Origin: CAVYTF01 sp963771435
Lineage (GTDB): Bacteria; Bacteroidota; Bacteroidia; Chitinophagales; Chitinophagaceae
Direction: 5' to 3'
Assembly (NCBI GenBank): GCA_963771435.1
Contig: CAVYTF010000029.1
Span: 94,689-158,688, forward strand
DNA: 64,000 bases
Part shown: piece after piece, positions 52,327 through 61,423 of the stretch
Numbering within the stretch: position 1 is the first letter of the stretch
Layout: each line of letters begins with the position of its first letter
The notes under the pieces: generated by a model
Told to the model about the DNA's origin: nothing
Seen by the model: only the letters and a program-made list of their open reading frames with translations
Databases searched by the model: none
Program-made: the position numbers and the translations under genes

Positions 52327-54552
52327 ATGAGAAAAAATTTCCCTCACTTAATGTCCCTTTTTATAAAGGGTTTTTTTATTTCTGTTCCTCTATTGGCGCT
52401 CTGCCTATTCAGTAGCATAAACGCTTCTGCCCAAATCGTTTCAGAAACGCTGGGACAGACAGGTAATTATGGTACCGGAATTACAGAAACCGTAAACCAG
52501 ATCATGGAAAGAGGCAAAGCCCTGGAACTTTCAGGAGCGCTTCATCCCACAGTTATCCGGCAGGAAACAGATGTAAATCGTAATCCCGCCCAAAACTTAG
52601 AATCACCTGCGGTAGCTACATTCGCGAGCAAGGATGCAACAATGGTAAGTAATAAAGCCAAACAAAAATTAACAGCTACAGGTTCTATCGGCACAAACTT
52701 TACTTCTAATACCTATAACAGTGGCCCTGGTTATGTTCCTCCAGATGCACAGGGTTGCGTGGGCCCATCACAGATCGTAGCTATTGCCAATGGGTTTATA
52801 GCTGTTTATAGCAAATCAGGGATACTTGGCGGTCTTAATACAGGTACGGATAACTTCTTTACTTCCGTTTTAGGAGGAAGTAGCGCAAGCGATCCGCATA
52901 TACATTTTGACCCCATTTCACAACGCTGGTTCATTACAATGATAAATGTAGCCACAGTTGACCGCATTATGATCGCTGTTAGCTCTGGGCCAACTATTAC
53001 CGGTACGTCAAGCTTTACTTTTTTTGAATTTGAACATGACCTGGTTGGCACAACTCCTAATTCTGACACAGGAGGTTTTGCTGATTATGACACTTTTGGT
53101 GTTGACGGAAATGCCCTTTATATTGGTGCAAATATTTTTGGTAAATCAGGCAGTTTTATCGGTACAACAGCTTATGTGATCAACAAAGCTAACTTGCTCA
53201 AAGGCAAAGGCACATTAACTGTTACTCCATTCCGCCAGCTTTGTACAGCTACGGGTGCCGGCCCTTTTACACCTCAGGGAGTGGATAATGATGATCCAAC
53301 AGCAACAACAGGTTATTTTATAGGGGTTGACAATGCAAAATACGGATTGCTCGATGTTCGCCGTATTACTAATCCAGGTGGAACTCCTTCTATCTCCGGT
53401 AACCTGCAAATCACTGTTCCTACAACTGCTGCTCCTGAAAACATCGCATCATTAGGCAGTGTAAAACTTGATCCGGATGATGATCGTTTGTTCCAGGCCA
53501 CCATGCATATCAATACAACAACAGGACTTTCTACATTATGGACATCTCATCATATAAGAGCGACTAACAAAGGTGTAGGCAGCAGTTCAGGAACTGTTGA
53601 TGCAGTTCGCTGGTATGAAATAAAGAATCTTACTACTACGCCTGCATTGAACCAGTCAGGAACGCTTTATGATGCTTCATCAAGTTCAATTTTTTATACT
53701 TATGGCACAATTGCTGAAAACAGCTTGGGAAATGCCGAAATAGGCGCTACTGTTTCAGGCGCAAATACTGCTATTAATTGCGTTGTTGCAGGCCATGCTT
53801 ATTCTGGTGCTGCCGGAAGTACTGATGCTCCCGTTGCACTTACTACAAATACAACTAAATACACAATTACATTTGATGGTTCTCCACACCGCTGGGGTGA
53901 TTATTCAGCAGTTAATTTAGACCCTTCTGATGAATTAACATTATGGGCTTTTACAGAAACAGCTACGGGTGGTGTTTGGGGTGAACAAGCCACTCAAATA
54001 ATGGCGCCACCTACGGCTCCAATAAAAGGGATAACTCACCCTGTAAATTCTGAAAGTAATATTGAGGAAGTACAAATTATAGGTGATAATGAAAAAGGTG
54101 GCTTCTTTGAATCAAGCCCGCTTGCTACTAACCACATGAAAATTGATATTGGCGGTGGCGTACAGGTATTAAGTAAGAATGTTGACAATGATGGACAGAT
54201 CACTGTTAAAGTGTCTACCAAAGGAGTAGCTCCAGGCAATTATGATATTACTGTTACCAATCCTGACGGGCAGACAAGCACCCTCACCCGTGGCTTTGTT
54301 GTTGCCCCAGTTTCTACTGTTACTGAGCCTTTACATGCTGAAATTTATCCAAATCCTGCACAAAGCAATATTAATATTGCTCTTGCCGGTGGATACAAAG
54401 GAGACCTTCAGATAACAATTTCAGATGGTTCCGGCAAAACAGTTATTCAAAATAAGATCTCTGAGTTTGATGCTCAGAAAATGAATCATCTTACCCAGGA
54501 TATCAGTCATTTAAGCGCCGGGGTTTATTTTGTAAACCTTAGCTCAAACTGA
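52327..54552 (+). CDS. secreted protein with T9SS type A sorting domain (C-terminus frameshifted)
   Basis: From ATG 52327 the frame codes 741 residues. It has a signal region (LMSLFIKGFFISVPLLALCL, cleavage near ASAQ), a large beta-rich body (GPGYVPPDAQGCVGPSQIVA, DPHIHFDPISQRWFITMINV), an Ig/TIG-like segment (PGNYDITVTNPDGQTSTLTR) and a C-terminal T9SS type A domain (LHAEIYPNPAQSNINIALAG ... ISHLSAGVYFVNLSS). It stops at SSN with TGA at 54550-54552. Removing one T near 54550 continues DGKFHQALRFEKN to TAA at 54590-54592, the expected sorting tail, 8 bases before the terminator. With the stop as read, surface secretion might fail. Type IX secretion carries such proteins over the outer membrane. 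Enzymatic role unknown. Confidence 0.85.
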   Translation: MRKNFPHLMSLFIKGFFISVPLLALCLFSSINASAQIVSETLGQTGNYGTGITETVNQIMERGKALELSGALHPTVIRQETDVNRNPAQNLESPAVATFASKDATMVSNKAKQKLTATGSIGTNFTSNTYNSGPGYVPPDAQGCVGPSQIVAIANGFIAVYSKSGILGGLNTGTDNFFTSVLGGSSASDPHIHFDPISQRWFITMINVATVDRIMIAVSSGPTITGTSSFTFFEFEHDLVGTTPNSDTGGFADYDTFGVDGNALYIGANIFGKSGSFIGTTAYVINKANLLKGKGTLTVTPFRQLCTATGAGPFTPQGVDNDDPTATTGYFIGVDNAKYGLLDVRRITNPGGTPSISGNLQITVPTTAAPENIASLGSVKLDPDDDRLFQATMHINTTTGLSTLWTSHHIRATNKGVGSSSGTVDAVRWYEIKNLTTTPALNQSGTLYDASSSSIFYTYGTIAENSLGNAEIGATVSGANTAINCVVAGHAYSGAAGSTDAPVALTTNTTKYTITFDGSPHRWGDYSAVNLDPSDELTLWAFTETATGGVWGEQATQIMAPPTAPIKGITHPVNSESNIEEVQIIGDNEKGGFFESSPLATNHMKIDIGGGVQVLSKNVDNDGQITVKVSTKGVAPGNYDITVTNPDGQTSTLTRGFVVAPVSTVTEPLHAEIYPNPAQSNINIALAGGYKGDLQITISDGSGKTVIQNKISEFDAQKMNHLTQDISHLSAGVYFVNLSSN

Positions 54553-54600
54553 TGGTAAATTCCACCAGGCTCTTCGGTTTGAAAAAAATTAATATAAAGG

Positions 54601-54629
54601 AAAGGGCAGCCATTTAGATCTGCCCTTTT
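54601..54629 (+). terminator. terminator of the T9SS protein gene
   Basis: AAAGGGCAG (54601-54609) pairs with CTGCCCTTT (54619-54627) around a 9-base loop, followed by TTG. Its place directly after the restored stop at 54592 supports the corrected gene end. Confidence 0.8.
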
Positions 54630-54723
54630 GTTCTGACGTTTGTCTTTTGGATTTGTTTTTGATTTTTTATTCTTAGCAGCTTTAGTTTTTACTAAGGCTG
54701 TTTTTTTTGAAACCAATTCAGAG

Positions 54724-55450
54724 GGCACCTTAAAAAATTAGGATATGCTCCTAAGGCGTTAGGATGGCACCCTAAAAAATTAGGATATGCTCCTAAGGCG
54801 TTAGGATGGCACCCTAAAAAATTAGGATATGCTCCTAAGGCGTTAGGATGGCACCCTAAAAATTTAGGATATGCTCCTAAGGCGTTAGGATGGCACCCTA
54901 AAAATTTAGGATATGCTCCTAAGGCGTTAGGATGGCACCCTAAAAAATTAGGATATGCTCCTAAGACGTTAGGATGGCACCCGAAAAATGTAGGATATGT
55001 TTCTAAGATGTTATTATGGCATCCCAAAAATTTAGGGTATAGTCCTAAGGCGTTAGGATGCCATTGCCAAAATCATCAGTACAGTCCCAAGGCGTTAGGA
55101 TGCCATTCCGAAAATCCGGAATACACTCCTAAGACGTTAGGATGCCATTCCGAAAATCCGGAATACGCTCCTAAGACGTTAGGATGTCATTCCGAAAATC
55201 CGGAATACACTCCTAAGACGTTAGGATGCCATTCCGAAAATCTGGAACATAGTCCTAAGACGTTAGGATGCCATTCCGAAAATCCGGAATATAATCCTAA
55301 GACGTTAGGATGCCATTCCGAAAATCCGGAATACACTCCTAAGACGTTAGGATGCCATTCCGAAAATCTGGAACATAGTCCTAAGACGTTAGGATGCCAT
55401 TCCGAAAATCCGGAATATAATCCTAAGACGTTAGGATGCCATTCCGAAAA
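54724..55450. repeat. 21/42-bp hairpin array D (about 34 steps)
   Basis: A 727-bp array with unbroken 21-bp phase: TTAGGAT starts at 54738, 54759 and on to 55053, 55095, 55137, 55179 and so on up to 55431. Two families of 42-bp unit follow each other. The first (54724 to about 55010) alternates TTAGGATATGCTCCTAA and TTAGGATGGCACCCTAA. The second (about 55053-55450) alternates TCCTAA-GACG-TTAGGA and ATTCCG-AAAATC-CGGAAT. Both are chains of short inverted repeats. About two units between them are degenerate. The array lies between the convergent T9SS and DoxX genes. Frames stay open through it on both strands; I do not call genes there. Confidence 0.96.
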
Positions 55451-55476
55451 AACATCACCGCGAAGGAGGGAAGTTT

Positions 55477-55884
55477 TTACTTATTCATCATCCCGTCAAT
55501 GCTGCCTTTGCCAGGGCCGCACATGAGAATAACAAGAAATGCAAAAAGATAAAGCATGGGAAGTTCCGCTTCTAAAAATGGTTTGCCTGCATAAGCACCA
55601 AAAATAGCAACAAGCATGGTAATAATAATAGGGAGAACAGAGAGCCGGGTGAACAAGCCTATCATAACAAAAAGGCTGCAAAAGACCTCGGCAAAAATGG
55701 CAAGTATCAATGTGGCTTTTGTGCCCATGCCCAAAAAATTGTAAAAATGCTCCTGGATGATATTAAAATTTTGCAACTTACCAATGCCGTGAGAGAGCAG
55801 CAAACCGCCAAAAGCCAGGCGCAAAACCAGCATTGATACATTGAAAGCCAGAGCGCTATAATTTATAGAGTTTAATCTATTCAT
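55477..55884 (-). CDS. DoxX family membrane protein
   Basis: From ATG 55884 a 135-residue protein with four membrane segments. It has the DoxX opening VLRLAFGGLLLSHGIGKLQN (about residues 18-37), LILAIFAEVFCSLFVMIGLF and the final FLVILMCGPGKGSIDGMM. DoxX-type proteins are small membrane proteins linked to quinone or redox stress functions; most are uncharacterised. The ATG at 55929 would add a polar 15-residue leader and is less likely. The array ends 26 bases from its stop. Confidence 0.85.
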   Translation of the reverse strand: MNRLNSINYSALAFNVSMLVLRLAFGGLLLSHGIGKLQNFNIIQEHFYNFLGMGTKATLILAIFAEVFCSLFVMIGLFTRLSVLPIIITMLVAIFGAYAGKPFLEAELPMLYLFAFLVILMCGPGKGSIDGMMNK

Positions 55885-56043
55885 GGACTCATTTGTGCAA
55901 AAGTAATTTTTTTCCTGTTCTTTATCCACAAATATCTGCTACACCGCAATCCTGTTTCCTTGAGTGTTACCTTTAGGTTGCTTTTGCGTTATATTAAGAA
56001 ATCAATTGAAATATTTGGCTTATAAACACGTTCGAACAAACGT

Positions 56044-59000
56044 ATGAAAAAATGTATAACCCTTTTCTTTTTTGTTTTTATATCGCTTATTACTACAACT
56101 ATTTCCAGGGCGCAGGCTACAAAGGAAAACGATGATCCTGACGCAGACTTTAAACTTGCAAAAGAGCTCTACCAAAAGGAAGATTTTAGCCTTGCGTATC
56201 CCCTATTTAAGGTACTCTATTATGGAGAAAACAAAGCTGAGAGTAATTTTCCTGTAAGTATTAAAGAGGAGGCGAAATATTATAGCATTGTTTGTGGGCT
56301 ACGCCTGAATGATGGTGCGGCAGCAAAAGACGCAGTGGAATTTATAAACCTGGAGCATAACACACCACGCATAGAAATGATGTGTTTTCAGCTTGGAGAA
56401 TATTATTACCGGCAAAAGAATTTTATTGATGCTGCCGCTTACTATGAGAAAGCAGGTGATGATAATTTGAGCAATGCAGAAATAGCGCTCTTAAAATTTC
56501 ATCAGGCGTACAGTTATTTTGCCATGCAGCGGTATAAAGATGCAAAACCTTTGTTTGATGCCATCCGGCAGATACCTTCTGACTCTAATTATGTTGATGC
56601 CAACTATTATTATGGCTTTATAGTTTTTTATGAAAAGAATTACAAAGAGGCATTGGCCAGTTTTAAAATAGTTGAGAATAAACCGGCGTATCAGAACATA
56701 GTGCCTTATTATATTGCGGAGATATATTATTTCCAGGGCGATAAAACAAAGGCAGCAGAATATGCAGAATCTGCCTTGCAACGCGGTAACCAATATTATG
56801 ATCTGCAACTACGGGAACTGCTTGGACATTTATATTTTGAGAAAAAGCAGTTTGCAAAAGCATTGCCTTATTTGGAAAAATATGTAATGGCTACGCCAAA
56901 AGTGAACCGTGAGGATCTGTACGAATTATCATTCTGTTATTATGAAACAAAAGAATGGAGCAAGGCGATCAGCGGGTTTAAAGAATTGGGTGGAAAGCAA
57001 GATTCGCTATCGCAAAACAGTATGTATTTGCTCGCTGATGCTTACCTGAAAACAGGACAGAAGCCAAGTGCGAGAAGCGCTTTTCTTTTTTGTGAACTGA
57101 ACAGCAGCAATGAAGTGCAGAAGCAGGTGTCGCAATTTAATTATGGAAAGCTTTCTTATGAGTTAGGTTATCTTGATGTAGCCTTAACGGAGCTGCAAAG
57201 TTTTATGCATGCTTATCCAAACAGTGAAGACAATGCTGAAGCAAAAGAGTTGCTGGTAAGTGTTTTAGCTAATACCAATAATTATAAGGAAGCGCTTAAA
57301 TTGTTTGAAAGTATCCATTCGCAGAGCGAGTTGGTTCTTCGCATTTACCCAAAAATATTATATGGAAGAGCAGTTGAGTTGATCAATGACCAGCAGTTGG
57401 ATAAAGCAAATGAGTTGCTGAATAAAATATTTACTGCACAATATAATGAGGCGCAAATACAACCTGCCTATTTCTGGAAAGGTGAAATTGCTTACCGCAC
57501 CAACCAGGCAGATTCTGCCATTGATTTTTTAACTGATTACATGCAAAATCCTGTAGCTTATGGAGAAGTAAATAGCATGGATGCAAGGTACACATTGGGT
57601 TACAGCTATATCAAGGTAGAAGATTATACAAATGCGCTGAAGAATTTTGAACAGATCACAACAACGGTTTCATCATCATCTTCGAATATTAAACAAGATG
57701 CTTATTTGCGTAGCGCCGATTGTTATTTTATGCAGAAAAAATATCCAAAGGCTTTACAGATGTATCAGAGTATTGTTACAGAAAGCCTTCCTTCTGCTGA
57801 TTATGCTTATTATCAGACAGCAATTATAGCAGGGGCAAATAATCAAACTTCTAATAAGATAAATATCCTTCAATCATTTTCGCTGCGTTACCAATCTTCA
57901 AACCTTTTGGGCGATGCTGATATGGAGATCGCAAACACTTATATGGCTAATGAGAATTTTAAAGATGCTATTCCTTCGCTTAATAATATTACTTACAGTA
58001 AAAAGTCAGACGCGTTGAAACCGGCAGCTTATCTTGATCTTGGCGTTTGTTATTTTAATCTGAATGATAATGACAACGCGCTGAAGAATTTTAAAACGCT
58101 TATTTCATCTTATCCTAATTCTCCTGAAAGTGATGAGGCTGTAGATTATGTTCAAAATATTTTTATCACCAAACAACAGCCTGCAGAGTTTGTAAACTTC
58201 ATGCGGCAGAATGGCAAAACAGTTAGCTATTCGCTGGAAGACTCACTCAGCTTTGTTTCTCCTTTGCTTCGCTATAACCAAAAGGATTATGATAATGCTT
58301 TGAATGGTTTTAATGATTACGCAGAAAAATTTCCTGAAGGGAGGTATACTATTGATGCAAATTATTTTGCTGCTGACATTTACAAAAATAAAAAAGATAC
58401 GGTCGATGCATTGATGCATTACGAAGCGGTTGCTGCCAAAGCGCCTAACAAATATGCAGAAGATGCAGTGCTCGAAGCTGCGCGTATCAATTACTTTGGA
58501 TCAAAAGATTATGCAAAAGCGGAAGGTTATTACATGCAGCTAAAATCAATTGCTACAACCGCTGATAATAAATTAGAAAGTATGCGGGGCTTGCTTCGCT
58601 GTCAATATAAATTATCACAATTCAGTGAGGCGTTGCAAAATGCGCAGGACCTACTCCAACAAAAAGGATCAGCAACTGATGATAAAATGATCGCCGATAT
58701 GGTTATTGCAAAAAATGACCAGTTGAACAACCAGTTGGATGAAGCAATGGCTGCCTATCAGTCTGTGATCACATTAGGAAAATCAGAATATGCTGCTGAA
58801 GCAAGGTATCATGTTGCTGAAATATTGCTGACGCAAAACAACCTGAAAGCTGCAGAGAGAGCAGGTTTCGATGTTATCAATAAAGCAGGCTCTTATGATT
58901 ACTGGATCACTAAAGCTTATATCCTGCTTGGCGATGTGTATTATCATGAGAAAGATTATTTCAATGCAGAAGCGACTTTGAAAAGTGTTGTACAAAATGC

Positions 59001-59088
59001 AACAGATGCTTCCTTAAAAACAGAAGCGCAGCAGAAATTAGACATAGTTACGGCAGACGAAAACCAAACAAGTAAGGTTCAACAATAG
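56044..59088 (+). CDS. large TPR-repeat exported protein
   Basis: A 1014-residue protein with signal MKKCITLFFFVFISLITTTI (cleavage near SRAQ) followed by at least fifteen tetratricopeptide-type helical pairs through the length (DAAAYYEKAGD, YKEALASFKIVE, FAKALPYLEKYV, DYTNALKNFEQIT, YPKALQMYQSIV, DYFNAEATLKSVV). TPR arrays are protein-binding scaffolds; here in the periplasm or at the outer membrane. It starts an operon: the barrel gene follows after 9 bases and the HU-CCDC81-like gene after another 13. A 5-bp inverted repeat (ACGTT/AACGT) lies directly before the ATG. Specific partners unknown. Confidence 0.88.
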   Translation: MKKCITLFFFVFISLITTTISRAQATKENDDPDADFKLAKELYQKEDFSLAYPLFKVLYYGENKAESNFPVSIKEEAKYYSIVCGLRLNDGAAAKDAVEFINLEHNTPRIEMMCFQLGEYYYRQKNFIDAAAYYEKAGDDNLSNAEIALLKFHQAYSYFAMQRYKDAKPLFDAIRQIPSDSNYVDANYYYGFIVFYEKNYKEALASFKIVENKPAYQNIVPYYIAEIYYFQGDKTKAAEYAESALQRGNQYYDLQLRELLGHLYFEKKQFAKALPYLEKYVMATPKVNREDLYELSFCYYETKEWSKAISGFKELGGKQDSLSQNSMYLLADAYLKTGQKPSARSAFLFCELNSSNEVQKQVSQFNYGKLSYELGYLDVALTELQSFMHAYPNSEDNAEAKELLVSVLANTNNYKEALKLFESIHSQSELVLRIYPKILYGRAVELINDQQLDKANELLNKIFTAQYNEAQIQPAYFWKGEIAYRTNQADSAIDFLTDYMQNPVAYGEVNSMDARYTLGYSYIKVEDYTNALKNFEQITTTVSSSSSNIKQDAYLRSADCYFMQKKYPKALQMYQSIVTESLPSADYAYYQTAIIAGANNQTSNKINILQSFSLRYQSSNLLGDADMEIANTYMANENFKDAIPSLNNITYSKKSDALKPAAYLDLGVCYFNLNDNDNALKNFKTLISSYPNSPESDEAVDYVQNIFITKQQPAEFVNFMRQNGKTVSYSLEDSLSFVSPLLRYNQKDYDNALNGFNDYAEKFPEGRYTIDANYFAADIYKNKKDTVDALMHYEAVAAKAPNKYAEDAVLEAARINYFGSKDYAKAEGYYMQLKSIATTADNKLESMRGLLRCQYKLSQFSEALQNAQDLLQQKGSATDDKMIADMVIAKNDQLNNQLDEAMAAYQSVITLGKSEYAAEARYHVAEILLTQNNLKAAERAGFDVINKAGSYDYWITKAYILLGDVYYHEKDYFNAEATLKSVVQNATDASLKTEAQQKLDIVTADENQTSKVQQ

Positions 59089-59097
59089 AAACTCAAC

Positions 59098-60819
59098 ATG
59101 AACAAAATATTCATTTTTATTATTTGCATTTATTTTTTTGCAGGCTATGCTCACGCACAAACAAAAAGGCATCCCCGAAAGTTGCCGCCCGTTCTGGCCC
59201 CTTCTACTACGCCTCAATCTGCAGATACTGCAACTCCTAAAACTGTAGTAGTGACCTCTGCCTTTAAACCTACTTTACGTGAACCCCTAAAAATAAATTT
59301 TAGTGCGGCGGCACCTTCTCCTGATTCCATACTGCCTCCGCTTCAATATAATGTGCCTGCACAGAATTTGTTTTTTACTTACCAGCCTGCCACCTTACAA
59401 CCTATTGCTGCTTCAATTGATTCAGCTGTCCATTGGGAAAATAAAGATTTCATTAAAGCCGGCTATGGTAATTACACAACGCCTTATCTGCAGGCAGGCA
59501 TTTCGCTCGGTGATGGACAAAAATCTGTGATCAATATTGATGCAAAATATATTGCGTCAAATGGCCAAACCCTTGCTGAGCAATATGCAGAAACAAATGC
59601 CGAATTAATTGGCATTTTCAATCCCAATGATAAAATTGAATGGGGCGGTAATTTGTTTTTTAATAACAGCAATCAATACCAGTACGGCTTTCAGCCGGAC
59701 TCACTTAAGCTTAATAAAAAAGATCTCCAAGAGCAGTTCACTACTTTTGGAAGTTCAGTTGGGTTAAGAAATAAAAGCGATAATAGTTATGGCCTTTCTT
59801 ATAACCCCAATATTACTATTCATGAATTTTCGGATAATAGGAGCGGACAAGAATCTAACTTCATATTAAATGCGCCTTTGTCAAAATCTTTCGGAGATAT
59901 TTTTGCCTTCAATTTATCGCTTTATGCCAATCTCACAAATTACACAAGCGATAGCGCAGGCACCATCAATAATGTGTTGTATTCCTTTGCTCCGGCTGTT
60001 CAGTTTAAGACTCCAAACTTCAAACTGATCGCGGGCGTTACACCTTCGTGGGATAACAGCCTTTTCAAAATGTTGCCCAATTTTTCTATTGAAGCCAAGC
60101 TAAAAGGTGAACATTTTATATTACTGGCAGGATGGACAGGTTATTACAACAAGACAACTTACGAATCGCTGGCGGCAATAAACCCATGGCTTCAGGAACC
60201 AACTTTTTTAAACGATACAAAGATCATAGAAGAATATGCTGGCTTCAAAGGCTCTGCAGGCAACCATTTCACTTACAACGCAAAAATTTCTTACCTGCAA
60301 TTTACCAACCAACCTTTGTTCGTGAATGATACCATCACAGGAAAGTCTTTCCAGGTAGTGAATGAAGCAAGCATGAAAGACATCCGCGTACATGGCGAAA
60401 TAGGCTACACTTTCCAGGAAAAGTTCTCTTTACTTGCAGGCGCAACATTCAATCAATACAACAGTTTGCAAACAAATCCGCAGCCTTGGGGCTTATTACC
60501 TACAGAAATTAACGGCTCGCTTCGCTGGGCTATATTTAAAGATGTACTTGTCAAAAGCGATCTGTATTTCTGGGATGGCGCTGAATACCGCATGCAGAAT
60601 TTATCCGCAGGAAAACTAAGCCCCGCCCTTGATTTTAATGCAGGTATTGAATTTCCCATCTTCCCACGCTTCAATTTCTGGGCTCAGTTCAATAATATTT
60701 TCAACAATCAATACCAACGCTGGAATCAATATCCTGTTTTAGGTTTCAATGTTCTCGCAGGATTCATATATTCGTTCTCGCAAAACGTTACTACAAACAA
60801 GTCTTTAATGCCCCAATAG
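59098..60819 (+). CDS. outer-membrane beta-barrel protein
   Basis: A 573-residue protein with signal MNKIFIFIICIYFFAGYAHA, a Pro/Thr-rich linker, a VVVTSAFKPTLREPLKINFS segment and then about 450 residues of alternating strands ending in an aromatic-rich last strand (FNVLAGFIYSFSQNVTTNKS). The lack of a plug domain separates it from full TonB receptors, though annotation pipelines often give that name. It is the middle gene of the TPR / barrel / HU-CCDC81 operon. It may be the outer-membrane base of an envelope complex with the TPR protein; that is inference from position only. Confidence 0.78.
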   Translation: MNKIFIFIICIYFFAGYAHAQTKRHPRKLPPVLAPSTTPQSADTATPKTVVVTSAFKPTLREPLKINFSAAAPSPDSILPPLQYNVPAQNLFFTYQPATLQPIAASIDSAVHWENKDFIKAGYGNYTTPYLQAGISLGDGQKSVINIDAKYIASNGQTLAEQYAETNAELIGIFNPNDKIEWGGNLFFNNSNQYQYGFQPDSLKLNKKDLQEQFTTFGSSVGLRNKSDNSYGLSYNPNITIHEFSDNRSGQESNFILNAPLSKSFGDIFAFNLSLYANLTNYTSDSAGTINNVLYSFAPAVQFKTPNFKLIAGVTPSWDNSLFKMLPNFSIEAKLKGEHFILLAGWTGYYNKTTYESLAAINPWLQEPTFLNDTKIIEEYAGFKGSAGNHFTYNAKISYLQFTNQPLFVNDTITGKSFQVVNEASMKDIRVHGEIGYTFQEKFSLLAGATFNQYNSLQTNPQPWGLLPTEINGSLRWAIFKDVLVKSDLYFWDGAEYRMQNLSAGKLSPALDFNAGIEFPIFPRFNFWAQFNNIFNNQYQRWNQYPVLGFNVLAGFIYSFSQNVTTNKSLMPQ

Positions 60820-60832
60820 CAATTGAATAAAA

Positions 60833-61402
60833 ATGCTTGATAAACTCTCTCAATACCTCATCTTGCATCAAAAAGCAAACCTGCCGGGCACCGGTGTTTT
60901 AACAGTTGAGCATTTACCTGCAAGGTTGGATTTTATAAACAAAACTTTGCACGCCCCACTACCTGTTATCCGTTTCCGAAGCGGTGGGGAAGAAGCAGAT
61001 AATCATTTTTTTAATTTCGTTTCCGGCGGTTCTGGTGAAGATAAGGTAGCAGTTATCCGAAAGTTCAATGACGTCCTTTTCGACATCAAACAAAAATTGT
61101 CCTCGGGTGGCGAAATAGTCTTACCAAATATTGGAACACTTAAAAAAGACAGCGCCAACACTTATTCTTTTCAGCAGCAATTTTCTCCTGAAGACCTGTT
61201 GCCCATCGTTCCGGCTCTGCGCGTCATCCGCTCCAATGCACAACATACAGTGCTTGCCGGTGACACGGAACACACCAGCGCTCAGATGCAAAAATTGCTT
61301 GCAACAAAAACCCCAGTCAAAGACCGTTGGGTAACCTACGCCCTCCTTCTCGCTACAATGGGCGTTGCCGCTTTAGTGTATTATTATTTCACAAATAACT
61401 AA
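60833..61402 (+). CDS. HU-CCDC81-like protein with C-terminal membrane segment
   Basis: A 189-residue protein. Residues 1-60 (LSQYLILHQKANLPGTGVLT) and 68-130 (DKVAVIRKFNDVLFDIKQKL, GGEIVLPNIGTLKKDSANTY) match the two prokaryotic HU-CCDC81 domains found in Bacteroidota. A single membrane helix (about 166-186, WVTYALLLATMGVAALVYYY) ends the protein, so the HU-like part would be cytoplasmic. Related proteins often carry a SPOR domain after the helix; here that is missing and the protein ends in FTNN. It is the last gene of the operon and converges with murF-alr, 21 bases apart. Confidence 0.8.
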   Translation: MLDKLSQYLILHQKANLPGTGVLTVEHLPARLDFINKTLHAPLPVIRFRSGGEEADNHFFNFVSGGSGEDKVAVIRKFNDVLFDIKQKLSSGGEIVLPNIGTLKKDSANTYSFQQQFSPEDLLPIVPALRVIRSNAQHTVLAGDTEHTSAQMQKLLATKTPVKDRWVTYALLLATMGVAALVYYYFTNN

Positions 61403-61423
61403 TACTTCTTCCACATACATCGG

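Noticed and set aside
54724..55450. CRISPR array
   Set aside because: No constant repeat with variable spacers: every part of the unit repeats and the step is only 21 bp. No cas gene is in the window.
54692..55526. Long open frames through array D on both strands with 14-residue repeats (such as CHSENPEYTPKTLG)
   Set aside because: The period is a multiple of three, so a frame without a stop in one unit is open throughout. There is no start context and no signal, and the frames change meaning where the unit family changes. Non-coding is the simpler reading.
59098..60819. Full TonB-dependent receptor
   Set aside because: No plug domain or carboxypeptidase-like N-terminal domain is visible and no SusD partner follows; called only as an outer-membrane barrel.
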